Of a stretch of DNA of 64,000 nucleotides, positions 27,566 to 35,598 are shown one piece after another (the first letter of the stretch is position 1; every line of letters begins with the position of its first letter). Origin of the DNA: Myxococcales bacterium. GTDB lineage: Bacteria > Myxococcota_A > Polyangia > Polyangiales > Polyangiaceae. The position numbers and the translations under genes are program-made. The stretch spans positions 294,480-358,479 of the forward strand of contig JAEUKE010000153.1 in NCBI GenBank assembly GCA_016794345.1, in the 5' to 3' direction. Below the pieces are notes generated by a model. The model saw only the letters and a list, made by a program, of their open reading frames with translations, was not told the DNA's origin and did not search any database.

Positions 27566-29647
27566 TCAGTGCCCGCCGCGCGCCGGCGGCGCGTGCTCGC
27601 CCTGGTGCATCCACTTGGTGAGCAGGGGCGACAGGACGAAGCAGACCGCAGCGGCGACGATGCCGGCGATGGTGATCTTCTGGAAGACGTCGCCGTAGAC
27701 GGCGACGGTCTCGACCGGGGGCGGGATGAAGGCGGCCTCGTCGCCCTCGCCGCCGACGGCCGTGAGACCGGCGATGGCGGCGGCCAGGTCTTGCGAGAAC
27801 GCGGTCGCGAGGAACCAGGCGCCCATGAAGGTCGAGACCATGCGGGCCGGCGACAGGCTCGAGACCATCGAGAGGCCGACCGGCGAGATGCAGAGCTCAC
27901 CCGTCGTGTGGAGGAGGTACGCCAGGAGCAGCCAGCTCATGCTGACCATGCCGCGCGCGTCCGCCGTCTTCGCGCCCCACCAGAGCACGCCGAAGCCCAG
28001 GCCGAGCTGCAGGAGGCCGAGCGCAAACTTCACCGTGGTGGACGGCTCCTTGTCGCGCTTGCCGAGGAACGTCCACAAGGCGCTGAAGGCGAGGCCGAAG
28101 AGGAGGATGAAGATGGGGTTCGCGGCCTGGAACTCCGAGGCGGGGACCTCCGAGGTGCCGAGGCCCATACCCACCTCCTTCTCGGTGACCTTCCACACGA
28201 ACACCTTGTCGTCAGCGGGGGCGTTCTCCTTGCCGGCCAGCGAGCGCAAAGATGACAACGCGGTCATCGTGAAGCGGCGGTCTTCGCCGAGCTTCACGAC
28301 GAGCTTCTCGAGCTTCTCTTTCTCCTTCGCCTGCTCCTCGGGCGTCTCCTTCGCGGCGATCGCCTTCTCCGCGTCGGATCGCACCGCCTTCTCGATCTGG
28401 GCGAGGCTCCCCTCGTGGGTGTTCTCGTAGCCGAGCTGCTCCTGGCCGAGGAGCGGCAGCGACGCGATCTCCGCCTCCTTCGGGGCCGGCTGGACGCGGA
28501 AGCGGATCTCCGTTCCCACCTCCGCCTGGGTGACCTTCTTCCCCTCGAAGACGCGGTCGACGTTGCGGTCGGCGAAGTTGTTGAGGGAGCTTCCGGCCTG
28601 TTCGAAGAAGGCCCAGAACAACATCGAGAAGAACATCAGGACGAGGATGACGAAGATGCGCTGCCGCTCGATGAGCCCGCACTTGGCGATGGCCTCGTAG
28701 AGGATGTAGCCGAGGGCGATCACGCCGACGCCGTAGAGCGTGTACGAGGCGATGTTGCTGCGCTGCACGATGAACGCAAAGACCGCCACGGCCACGAACG
28801 TGCCGATGAGCACCGCGAAGTCCGCGCGGAGAACGCCGCCGAGCTTGCGGCGCGCGGCCTCCGGGTCCTTCGGCTGACCTGCCGCGGCCGGCAGACCGCC
28901 GCGACCGAGCGCGACGAACGCCACGACACCGGCGACCGCCAGGGCGATGGCGAGGAAGATGCGCACGGCGAGCTGCAGGAAGCTATCCTGCAGGAAGGGC
29001 ATGGCGCCGGCCGCGGCGAGCGCGCCACCGAGGATGAGCAGCTGCGTGAGCCGCGTGGGCGCGACGAACACCGCGACGCCGATGAGCATGCCGATCGTCG
29101 CGAGGCCGAAGCCGTAGTGCCAGCCCCAGGTCTCGCCGACGTAGCCGCAGAGGATCGGCGACATGGCCGCGCCGAGGTTGATGCCCATGTAGAAGATCGT
29201 GAAGCCGCCGTCCTTTCGGGAAGCCTCCGCCTCGGGGTAGAGGCCGCCGACGATCGTCGAGATGTTGGGCTTGAAGAAGCCGTTGCCGCAGATGAGGAGC
29301 GCGAGCGCCGTGTAGAAGGCGAAGCTCGTCTCGATGGTCATGAGCAGGTGGCCGGCCGCCATGAGCAGGCCGCCGAGGACCACGGCGCGCCGCTGGCCGA
29401 GCAGCTTGTCGGCGAGCATGCCGCCGAAATACGGCGTCATGTAGACGAGCGCGGTGTACGCGCCGTAGACGGCGTACGCCTGTTTGTCCCCCATGCCGAG
29501 GAAGCCCTTCGTCATGTAGAAGACGAGGAGCGCGCGCATGCCGTAGTAGGAGAAGCGCTCCCACATCTCGGCGAAGAACAGCGTGAAGAGTCCCGTTGGG
29601 TGGCCGAAGAGGTGGTCCTTCTTCTCCGCCGTGCTCGCCTGGCTCAT
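27566..29647 (-). CDS. POT-family proton-dependent peptide transporter with long cytoplasmic insert
   Basis: A proton-coupled di/tripeptide or nitrate-family (PTR2/POT) transporter of the inner membrane, 693 residues against the usual 450-550. The signature EMWERFSYYGMRALL is near residue 25, and FTIFYMGINLGA matches the PTR2 signature. Between membrane helices in the second half lies a soluble insert of about 150 residues (about 340-500) rich in Lys and Glu. The gene starts at ATG 29647; ORF extension to 29701 is not believed. A TTGACC (29680-29685) with TACGCG (29655-29660) 7 nt before the ATG may be the promoter. Confidence 0.9.
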   Translation of the reverse strand: MSQASTAEKKDHLFGHPTGLFTLFFAEMWERFSYYGMRALLVFYMTKGFLGMGDKQAYAVYGAYTALVYMTPYFGGMLADKLLGQRRAVVLGGLLMAAGHLLMTIETSFAFYTALALLICGNGFFKPNISTIVGGLYPEAEASRKDGGFTIFYMGINLGAAMSPILCGYVGETWGWHYGFGLATIGMLIGVAVFVAPTRLTQLLILGGALAAAGAMPFLQDSFLQLAVRIFLAIALAVAGVVAFVALGRGGLPAAAGQPKDPEAARRKLGGVLRADFAVLIGTFVAVAVFAFIVQRSNIASYTLYGVGVIALGYILYEAIAKCGLIERQRIFVILVLMFFSMLFWAFFEQAGSSLNNFADRNVDRVFEGKKVTQAEVGTEIRFRVQPAPKEAEIASLPLLGQEQLGYENTHEGSLAQIEKAVRSDAEKAIAAKETPEEQAKEKEKLEKLVVKLGEDRRFTMTALSSLRSLAGKENAPADDKVFVWKVTEKEVGMGLGTSEVPASEFQAANPIFILLFGLAFSALWTFLGKRDKEPSTTVKFALGLLQLGLGFGVLWWGAKTADARGMVSMSWLLLAYLLHTTGELCISPVGLSMVSSLSPARMVSTFMGAWFLATAFSQDLAAAIAGLTAVGGEGDEAAFIPPPVETVAVYGDVFQKITIAGIVAAAVCFVLSPLLTKWMHQGEHAPPARGGH

Positions 29648-29720
29648 GTCGGATCGCGTATCGCGAATGCGGACCGCGGGGTCAACGCTCTCGACGCGCA
29701 ATCGTGACGAAAACGACGAA

Positions 29721-29747
29721 AGCCCGCCCCCGTCGGAGGGGCGGGCT
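29721..29747 (-). terminator. rho-independent-like terminator after the His-rich lipoprotein gene
   Basis: AGCCCGCCCC (29721-29730) pairs with GGGGCGGGCT (29738-29747) over a 7-nt loop; reading minus, the stem is followed by TTTCGTCGTTTTCG, a T-rich tail. It lies 54 bp past the stop of the gene ending at 29802, and serves that gene. Confidence 0.75.
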
Positions 29748-29801
29748 TCGGGTCACGTGACGCGCCGGGTCAGCACCCCAGCGTCACGGTACGACCACGC
29801 A

Positions 29802-30224
29802 TCAGACCGTGCAGGTGACCGTGACCTCGTGGGTGTGGCCTCCGCCCATCGAGGACGTGACGGTGATCGAGGCGCCCGCGCTCGCGCCGAGCTGCTGGAA
29901 CTGGGCAGCGGTGATCGTCACCGTGTGCGAGTGCATGGAGGCGCCCGTGATGTCGTAGTCCTTGTCGGCGCCGGCGTTCACGTCGGCCGCGCTCACGGTC
30001 AGGGTATGCGCGGCCCCGGCGTGGTTGGTTCCGATGTTGGAGCCGCAGCCCATCATCGTCCCGGTCGTCGTCGTCGGGCCGTTGCCGACAGTGGCCGGGC
30101 CCGTCGGTCCCGTGGTGCCCGTGCCACCCTGCCCGCCCGAGCCGCCGTCGTCCCCACACGCGCCGAGGAAGACGGCGCCGCCCGCGCCGATGGCGCCCTG
30201 AATGAAGTGTTTCCTGCTAAGCAT
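29802..30224 (-). CDS. His-rich small lipoprotein
   Basis: A 140-residue lipoprotein: MLSRKHFIQGAIGAGGAV then FLGAC with lipid Cys at 23, followed by a Gly/Thr-rich linker and two similar C-terminal blocks (GTNHAGAAHTLTV and MHSHTVTI, then GGGHTHEVTVTC). The seven His sit in alternating positions typical of metal binding, but no known cupredoxin motif is complete. RKHFIQG resembles a Tat motif. ATG 30224 has AAGGAGA about 11 nt upstream. A terminator follows. Metal binding is inference. Confidence 0.75.
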   Translation of the reverse strand: MLSRKHFIQGAIGAGGAVFLGACGDDGGSGGQGGTGTTGPTGPATVGNGPTTTTGTMMGCGSNIGTNHAGAAHTLTVSAADVNAGADKDYDITGASMHSHTVTITAAQFQQLGASAGASITVTSSMGGGHTHEVTVTCTV

Positions 30225-30255
30225 GATTCCGCGGTCTCCTTGTGATGCCGAAGCG

Positions 30256-30261
30256 ATAGTA
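30256..30261 (-). promoter_or_regulatory. possible -10 element of the His-rich lipoprotein gene
   Basis: On the minus strand TACTAT lies 31 nt before the ATG, leaving a leader of about 25 nt that contains the AAGGAGA ribosome site. The -35 is not clear; GAAACTT further upstream resembles an ECF-type -35. Confidence 0.35.
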
Positions 30262-30301
30262 CGTTTCAAACCGTTGCGGGGCGAAGTTTCGGTCGGGCTG
30301 C

Positions 30302-31069
30302 TCACGCGGGGGAGATGCTGAAGCCGCCGTCGACGACGATCGTCTGGCCGGTGATGTACGACGAGGCGTCGGATGCGAGGAAGAGCGCGAGGCCGCCGAT
30401 GTCCTCCGGGGAGCCGATGCGACGAAGCGGCGCCCGCTCGATCCAGCGCTTGTTCAGCTCGTCGTTCTGGATGAGCGCGGCGGCGAAGCGCGTGGCGACC
30501 AGCCCGGGCGCGATGACGTTCACCCGGATGCCCGACGGGCCGAGCTCCACCGCGAGCGTCTTGGCGAGCGAGATCACCGCGGCCTTGGTCATCCCGTAGA
30601 CGCCCATGAGCGGCGAGCCGAGCAGGCCTTGTGTGCTCGAGATGAAGATCATCGAGCCAGGCGCGTTGCGCGACACGAGGTGGTTGGCCGTCTCCTTCGC
30701 GAGCGAGAAATAGGCGCGAGCGTTGGTCTCGAAGGTCTTGTCGAAGACCTTCTCGTCGGCCGTGACCGTCGGGCCGAAGTGCGGGTTCGTGGCCGCGTTG
30801 TTCACGAGCACGTCGAGCTTGCCGAAGCGGTCGACCACGGCCTTCACGAGCTCCGCGGCCGCCCCCTCCTTGCCGACGTTCGAGACGAAGCTCTCGACCT
30901 CGGCGCCGGTGGCGGCGAGCTCGGCCTTGGCCGCCTCGAGGTTCTCCGGCTTACGCGAGGCGATGGCGACCTTCGCGCCGCCCTCCGCGAGCGCCTTCGC
31001 CATCGCGAGACCGATGCCCCTGCTCCCGCCCGTGACGAGAGCGACCTTGCCGTCCACCCGGATTTGCAT
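30302..31069 (-). CDS. short-chain dehydrogenase/reductase
   Basis: A 255-residue NAD(P)-dependent oxidoreductase of the classical SDR family. The cofactor motif TGGSRGIG (about 14-21), the NNAA motif, catalytic Ser in ISSTQG and Y-x-x-x-K in YGMTKAA are all present, and the C-terminal ITGQTIVVDGG is typical of FabG-like members. The substrate cannot be inferred; basic RK residues after beta-2 (ASRKPENL) favour NADPH. It is 12 bp from the next minus-strand gene upstream. Confidence 0.9.
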   Translation of the reverse strand: MQIRVDGKVALVTGGSRGIGLAMAKALAEGGAKVAIASRKPENLEAAKAELAATGAEVESFVSNVGKEGAAAELVKAVVDRFGKLDVLVNNAATNPHFGPTVTADEKVFDKTFETNARAYFSLAKETANHLVSRNAPGSMIFISSTQGLLGSPLMGVYGMTKAAVISLAKTLAVELGPSGIRVNVIAPGLVATRFAAALIQNDELNKRWIERAPLRRIGSPEDIGGLALFLASDASSYITGQTIVVDGGFSISPA

Positions 31070-31081
31070 GAGGGCTCGACG

Positions 31082-32746
31082 TTACTTCGCTTCGCGGATC
31101 AAGACGAGCGCCCTGGCGGGGCCCGCGTCGAGGCGCAGCTCGAGGCGCGTGCGCCGCGGCGAGCTCCCCGCGCAGAGGCGCTGGCTCGCGACGAAGCGCC
31201 CGCGGCCGATCGCGTCGTCGCCCGACGCCTCGTCAACCAGGCGCACCTCGAGGCCGCTGCCGCCCGCGTCCACCGCGGCGAGGACCTCCTTGCAGCCGTT
31301 GGGCGAGATCACGAAGCTCGACGCGTGGAGCTTCGACGGGGCGAGGTCGATGCCGTTCGCCGCACGCGCTGGCTCCGGGGTCGTGTCGCCCGAGCCGGCG
31401 AGCCGCTCGAAGAGCCGCGCCGCCGCGAGCGGCACCTTCAGGAGCTCGGAGGTGGGCTCGGCCCAGCTTCGGATATCCACACCGAACGGGCCCACACGCC
31501 CGCGAGACTCCACGTCGAGGCGCACCTCGCGCGCCGCACCACACGCGTAGAGGGTGGCTCGGAGCGACCCCGACGACTCGGCGAGCAGGTTTCCGTCGGC
31601 GTCCCAGAGGGCCGCCGCGACCGGACCGAGCGGCGATCCCGCGATGACGTCGACCCGCGCGCACCCCTTCGGCAGCTTGACGGGCAAGCTCGCGCGGCTC
31701 CCGACCTTCGCCTGCCCTGCGCCGACGGCCTTGCCCTTCCCCCAGGTCGGATCGAGCTCCTTGGCGAGCGCGGCCCGCGCGCCCTCCACCGAGAGGGCCT
31801 GCGTCACGCGGTCGATGGAGTGGGCGCGTGACAGCTCTGTCAGCGCTCCCTTCTGCGAGCGAGCGATGACGAACGCGGCCGTCCCCGAGGAGGCTCGAGG
31901 CCGGGCGGCGATTGTCGCCGTGTCGCCCAGCTCCGAGCAGAGCACGAGGGAGCGGTCACGACCTTCGGCAGCCGCCCGCGCGACGATGCGACCGTCCTCC
32001 GCCTCGGCGACCACCTCGAGGTTCGCGACCTCCTCGCTCGGGACGACGAGGACGTCGAGGCACCTGCCCGCCTCGATGGTGACCGTGGTGCGCGTGGCCG
32101 CGCGCGCGTCGACCGCGGCGGCGAATCGGCGCACGTCCTCCCAGGCGCTCCCGAGCGCGGCGCGGTGCGCGACGACGCGGGACTCCAGGCCCGGCCACGA
32201 CTCGAGCCGGCCGCTCTCGCTGCCCACGATGCGGGCGCTCACCGCACGAGCTGCCGCAGCCGACGACGCCTTGTCCACCTGCTGCGCGCCGACCGCGATC
32301 AGCCCGGTGCCCGACGCGATGCGCGCCGAGACGTACACACGATCCGGCGCGGGCGGGCAGACGATGATCGCCGCCTGATCCGACGAGGACTCGTCGGAGA
32401 CCAGCGAGCTGCCGTCGTCCTGGAAGGCGAAGATATCGACGTCCCCGATCCCCGCGGAGCCGCGGGCGAAGAAGAGCACGCAGCGATCGGGCGGAACGGC
32501 CACGAACGCCCCTGCGCGATCCCCCTCCGCGCCGAGCGTCGTCGCCACGATCGCGAGCTCGCTCGCGCCTGCCTTCTGCGCGGCCGCGGCGATTGGGGAG
32601 AGGAGAGCGGCGGACTGCGCGTCGCCCGCGGGCGCGAGCACGGTCGGCTTCTCGGGGACCACGGGCTTCGGCGCCTCCGGCACACACCCGCCGAGGACCG
32701 AGGCGAAGGCAAACGGGAGGAGGCGTGATCGAGCCCGCGTCTTCAC
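31082..32746 (-). CDS. lipoprotein of four repeated Cys-pair modules
   Basis: A 554-residue lipoprotein with signal SVLGGC. No family recognised. The body is four modules of about 70-110 residues, each starting near a Cys-containing segment (DRCVLFF, GRCLDVLVV, KGCARVDVIA, NGCKEVLAAV), followed by about 30-35 residues and a second Cys (IIVC, LVLC, LYAC, QRLC). The pattern looks like beta-sandwiches each closed by one disulfide. The GTG start at 32746 overlaps the stop of the next gene upstream (GTGA, 32743-32746), which holds the same kind of module. Role unknown; secreted partners of each other is inference. Confidence 0.75.
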   Translation of the reverse strand: MKTRARSRLLPFAFASVLGGCVPEAPKPVVPEKPTVLAPAGDAQSAALLSPIAAAAQKAGASELAIVATTLGAEGDRAGAFVAVPPDRCVLFFARGSAGIGDVDIFAFQDDGSSLVSDESSSDQAAIIVCPPAPDRVYVSARIASGTGLIAVGAQQVDKASSAAAARAVSARIVGSESGRLESWPGLESRVVAHRAALGSAWEDVRRFAAAVDARAATRTTVTIEAGRCLDVLVVPSEEVANLEVVAEAEDGRIVARAAAEGRDRSLVLCSELGDTATIAARPRASSGTAAFVIARSQKGALTELSRAHSIDRVTQALSVEGARAALAKELDPTWGKGKAVGAGQAKVGSRASLPVKLPKGCARVDVIAGSPLGPVAAALWDADGNLLAESSGSLRATLYACGAAREVRLDVESRGRVGPFGVDIRSWAEPTSELLKVPLAAARLFERLAGSGDTTPEPARAANGIDLAPSKLHASSFVISPNGCKEVLAAVDAGGSGLEVRLVDEASGDDAIGRGRFVASQRLCAGSSPRRTRLELRLDAGPARALVLIREAK

Positions 32747-34068
32747 GGCGCGCCCTCCCCGCCGGCCTCGCTCGCGAGGCCGGCCGCCCCGAGCTGCCAG
32801 ACAGCGAGCACCCACCAGACGCTCGCGCCGGGCACGTCGACCACGAGGCGCGCGAGCTCGGCGCCGTCCGCGCAGAACAGGACGCTCGGCGAGCCTCCGC
32901 CGGGCGGGAGCTCCTCGGTGCTGGGCCGAGACGACGCGATCGCCGAGAGGCGTAGGCCGCGAGAGCTCCCCTTCATCAGCGCGATGGAGGCGATGTAGCA
33001 GCGGTCAGGCTCGAGGCTGACGGCGACCTGCGTCGAGCCCTGCGCGCCGAGCGACTCCGCGACCGGGCCGCGCGCCTGGACCGCGCCCGCGCGCCGTCGC
33101 ACCGCCGCCGCGAGCGCCGCCTGCGCCGCGGCGCCCCACCGGGACGGGACCCAGCTCGGCAGCGGCCAGATCGCGTCGGTGACGAGGACCCGCGCGTCCG
33201 CCGGCGCGCCGCGGAACTGGAGCGACAGATCCGTCACCTTGGCGACGCAGGCCTCGACGCGCGCGTCCGGGGTCTCACCGCGGTCGCGGGCGATGACCTC
33301 GCCGCTGACCGCGTCGCGCAGCTCGACGTCGACGTCGGTCGGCGGCACGGCGCCCGAGCTCGACACGCTGACCTCCGCCATCACGTCGAGCCGGTGACAA
33401 CCCGCCGGCATCCGCATCCTGAGCTCGCCGGTGCCGAGCGGCCCGGCGCGCATGTCGAGCGGGAGCACGTTCGTGGCGCCCTCCTCCCGGGCGCGCGACT
33501 CCGCGCGGCGCCTCCGCAGCGCGAGCGCGTCGGGGGAGATGGGCGGACCGGGATCACCTCTGGGCGCAACCGGGCCGAGCTCGCGATCGAGCTGAGTCGA
33601 CAGATCTGTCAGCTCAGCGGGGAGCGCCGCAGTCAGGATCTCGAGCGCGCCGCGCGCCGACCCGAGGCTGACCACGGCCTCGACCGGACCTTCGCAGGAC
33701 GAGAGGACCAGCAGCCCACCGTTGCTCTCTCGCTTCAGGGCGGCGGAGGCCTCCTCGGACGGCAACCTCCTGAGGCCCGCGGCCTGCTTCGGCGGCAAGG
33801 TCGCCGTGAACGCGACCGAGCGCGCCGCGAGCAAGACCACGACGCCGCAGCCCCGTTCCCCCTCCCCCGCGCCACTCACCACGATCGGGTGCGACTCTTC
33901 GAGGAACACCGTCTTTCGTGTGACGGCCGCCGCCCCCCGCTCGACGAGCGCCTCCCGCGCCCTCTCGGCGTCCGTCGAGAGAGAGGCGGAGGCGCTCCTC
34001 GCGACGAGGAGCGCGGCGATCGCGAGAACCAGCCGGAGGGCCAACAAGGCGCCCGAGCATACATCCAC
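32743..34068 (-). CDS. secreted protein of repeated Cys-pair modules
   Basis: A 441-residue exported protein. The signal is hydrophobic (LLALRLVLAIAALLVA) and ends near SASA. Three modules like those in the adjacent lipoprotein can be traced: ERGCGVVVLL with LSSC, AGCHRLDVMAE with EAC, and DRCYIASIALMK with VLFC. The GTG start at 34068 is chosen because it precedes the signal peptide; a TTG at 34047 would give a shorter signal. A 156-bp spacer upstream is empty of genes. Function unknown. Confidence 0.65.
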   Translation of the reverse strand: MDVCSGALLALRLVLAIAALLVARSASASLSTDAERAREALVERGAAAVTRKTVFLEESHPIVVSGAGEGERGCGVVVLLAARSVAFTATLPPKQAAGLRRLPSEEASAALKRESNGGLLVLSSCEGPVEAVVSLGSARGALEILTAALPAELTDLSTQLDRELGPVAPRGDPGPPISPDALALRRRRAESRAREEGATNVLPLDMRAGPLGTGELRMRMPAGCHRLDVMAEVSVSSSGAVPPTDVDVELRDAVSGEVIARDRGETPDARVEACVAKVTDLSLQFRGAPADARVLVTDAIWPLPSWVPSRWGAAAQAALAAAVRRRAGAVQARGPVAESLGAQGSTQVAVSLEPDRCYIASIALMKGSSRGLRLSAIASSRPSTEELPPGGGSPSVLFCADGAELARLVVDVPGASVWWVLAVWQLGAAGLASEAGGEGAP

Positions 34069-34224
34069 GACGTGCCCCGATGGCTCGCATCTTGCGGCAT
34101 CCGTGGCGGTGCAGCGAGGCAAGACACCCGACCTCGCCTTCCACATCGCACGCGCCGCCATGGAAGGGGCGAGCAGCAACGGGCGTGCCCAATCCACCTC
34201 GGGCGACAGGTCGTGGAGGCCAGC

Positions 34225-35553
34225 TCAGCCGCGACGACGCCGACGCAGCGCCGCGAGGCCGACGACGGAGAGGTACCCGAACGAGCGCAGGTCGATCCCG
34301 TCTTCCGCGGCCGCGACGGTGCAACCGCAGCCGTCGTCCTCGCCGTCCGAGTCGAAGCCGGCGCCGCCGCCCGCGCCGCCGCCACCGCCACCCTCCTCGT
34401 CGGCGCCGCCGGTGGAGGTGCTGCCGGGCCCCGTGGGCGCGCCGCCACCGTCACCGTCGAGGCGCGTGAGCCGCAGCGAGTCCACCGAGAGCCTGCGCGA
34501 CTCGGCGTCCCCGGTGTTGTCGCCGAGGTAGACCCGCTGGCCGACCCCGGTGTCGAACTCGAAGGAGCCGAGCTCGACGAAGCCGTCCGCGGCAGCGGAC
34601 TGGTCGAGCGCCACGGTCGTCACCTCCCCGGCGTGCTCGACGAGGTACGACGCCTGCGGTGTGGTGCCCTTGGGCACGGAGACCTCGACCCGATAGAGCC
34701 CCTCTTCGTCGAACGAAAGCGACCACTCCGCGAAGTTGACCGGATCGGTCGAGTCGATGGTGCCCGTCCACACGTGCAGGTTGCTCTCGCCGCCGATACC
34801 GACGCGCCAGGTCGTCAGGGGCCCGCCTTTGGTGAAGCAGGTGTCGGTCTCCTCGAGCAGACGGCCCTCGGCCGGAATGGGCGCACAAGGCGGGATATCG
34901 ACGACCCAAAACGCGGGGCCCTGCTCGTCGAACACGGTCGTCCCCGCGTCGGAGTAGTGCTGATAACGCTGCTCGTAGACGCCGCAGCTGCCCGGGACGC
35001 AGCCGTTGTAATAGTGCGTCACGGTCTTGATCCAGGCGTCCCATTCGGGGCCGTCGACGGTCACCGTGTTCAGCCAGGCCTTCGCCTCCTCCGGCGTGTC
35101 CACGTCGACGTATTGGGAGCCGATGACCATGTTCACGACGAAATCGATCGCGCGCGTGACGTTCCCCGCGAGCAAGAGCACGCCGTCGCCGTCGCGCTCG
35201 ATCGTCTCGTCGAACGTGCCGCCGTCGAACTGGAACATGCCGAGGCCGCCTTCCATGAGGCTACACGGCCCGTCTCCCGCGCCTGCCACGACGGGCCCCG
35301 CGCAGTCGGGTGAGTCGGGGCCCTGACACGCCCAAGACAGCTCCTCCCAGCAGTGCGAGAGGCTCGTCTCGGCCTGGGCGATGCCGGCCAGCAGGTACCC
35401 GGCGGAGATGCCGTTGTCGGCGGCCACGTCGCGGATGCGAGCGCAGCGCTCCGTGCGCTCGGCGTCCGTCAGCGGGTCGGCAGATGCGCCTCGTACGAAG
35501 GTCGAAGCGGCGAGCACGAGCGCAGGGACGAGCACCCGTCGAGAAGGCAGCAT
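34225..35553 (-). CDS. exported lysozyme-like and golvesin-domain protein with MYXO-CTERM tail
   Basis: A 442-residue exported protein with signal MLPSRRVLVPALVLAASTF. Residues about 35-215 look like a transglycosylase or lysozyme-type domain (AGYLLAGIAQAETSLSHCWEE, GGLGMFQFDGGTF, VTHYYNGC). Residues about 265-395 resemble a golvesin C-terminal-like domain. After a Gly/Asp-rich linker the protein ends in GCGC, a hydrophobic stretch and RRRRR, the myxobacterial MYXO-CTERM surface-sorting signal. It may act on peptidoglycan at the cell surface; inference. ATG 35553 has TATCCG 6 nt upstream and no Shine-Dalgarno. Confidence 0.8.
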   Translation of the reverse strand: MLPSRRVLVPALVLAASTFVRGASADPLTDAERTERCARIRDVAADNGISAGYLLAGIAQAETSLSHCWEELSWACQGPDSPDCAGPVVAGAGDGPCSLMEGGLGMFQFDGGTFDETIERDGDGVLLLAGNVTRAIDFVVNMVIGSQYVDVDTPEEAKAWLNTVTVDGPEWDAWIKTVTHYYNGCVPGSCGVYEQRYQHYSDAGTTVFDEQGPAFWVVDIPPCAPIPAEGRLLEETDTCFTKGGPLTTWRVGIGGESNLHVWTGTIDSTDPVNFAEWSLSFDEEGLYRVEVSVPKGTTPQASYLVEHAGEVTTVALDQSAAADGFVELGSFEFDTGVGQRVYLGDNTGDAESRRLSVDSLRLTRLDGDGGGAPTGPGSTSTGGADEEGGGGGGAGGGAGFDSDGEDDGCGCTVAAAEDGIDLRSFGYLSVVGLAALRRRRRG

Positions 35554-35598
35554 CCGGCTCGGATACGCCGAGACGAGCGCGGCGAAAATGGGGAGTCG

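Noticed and set aside
34069..34224. A small gene in the spacer between the module protein and the MYXO-CTERM gene
   Set aside because: Frames there are extensions or shadows of the neighbours.
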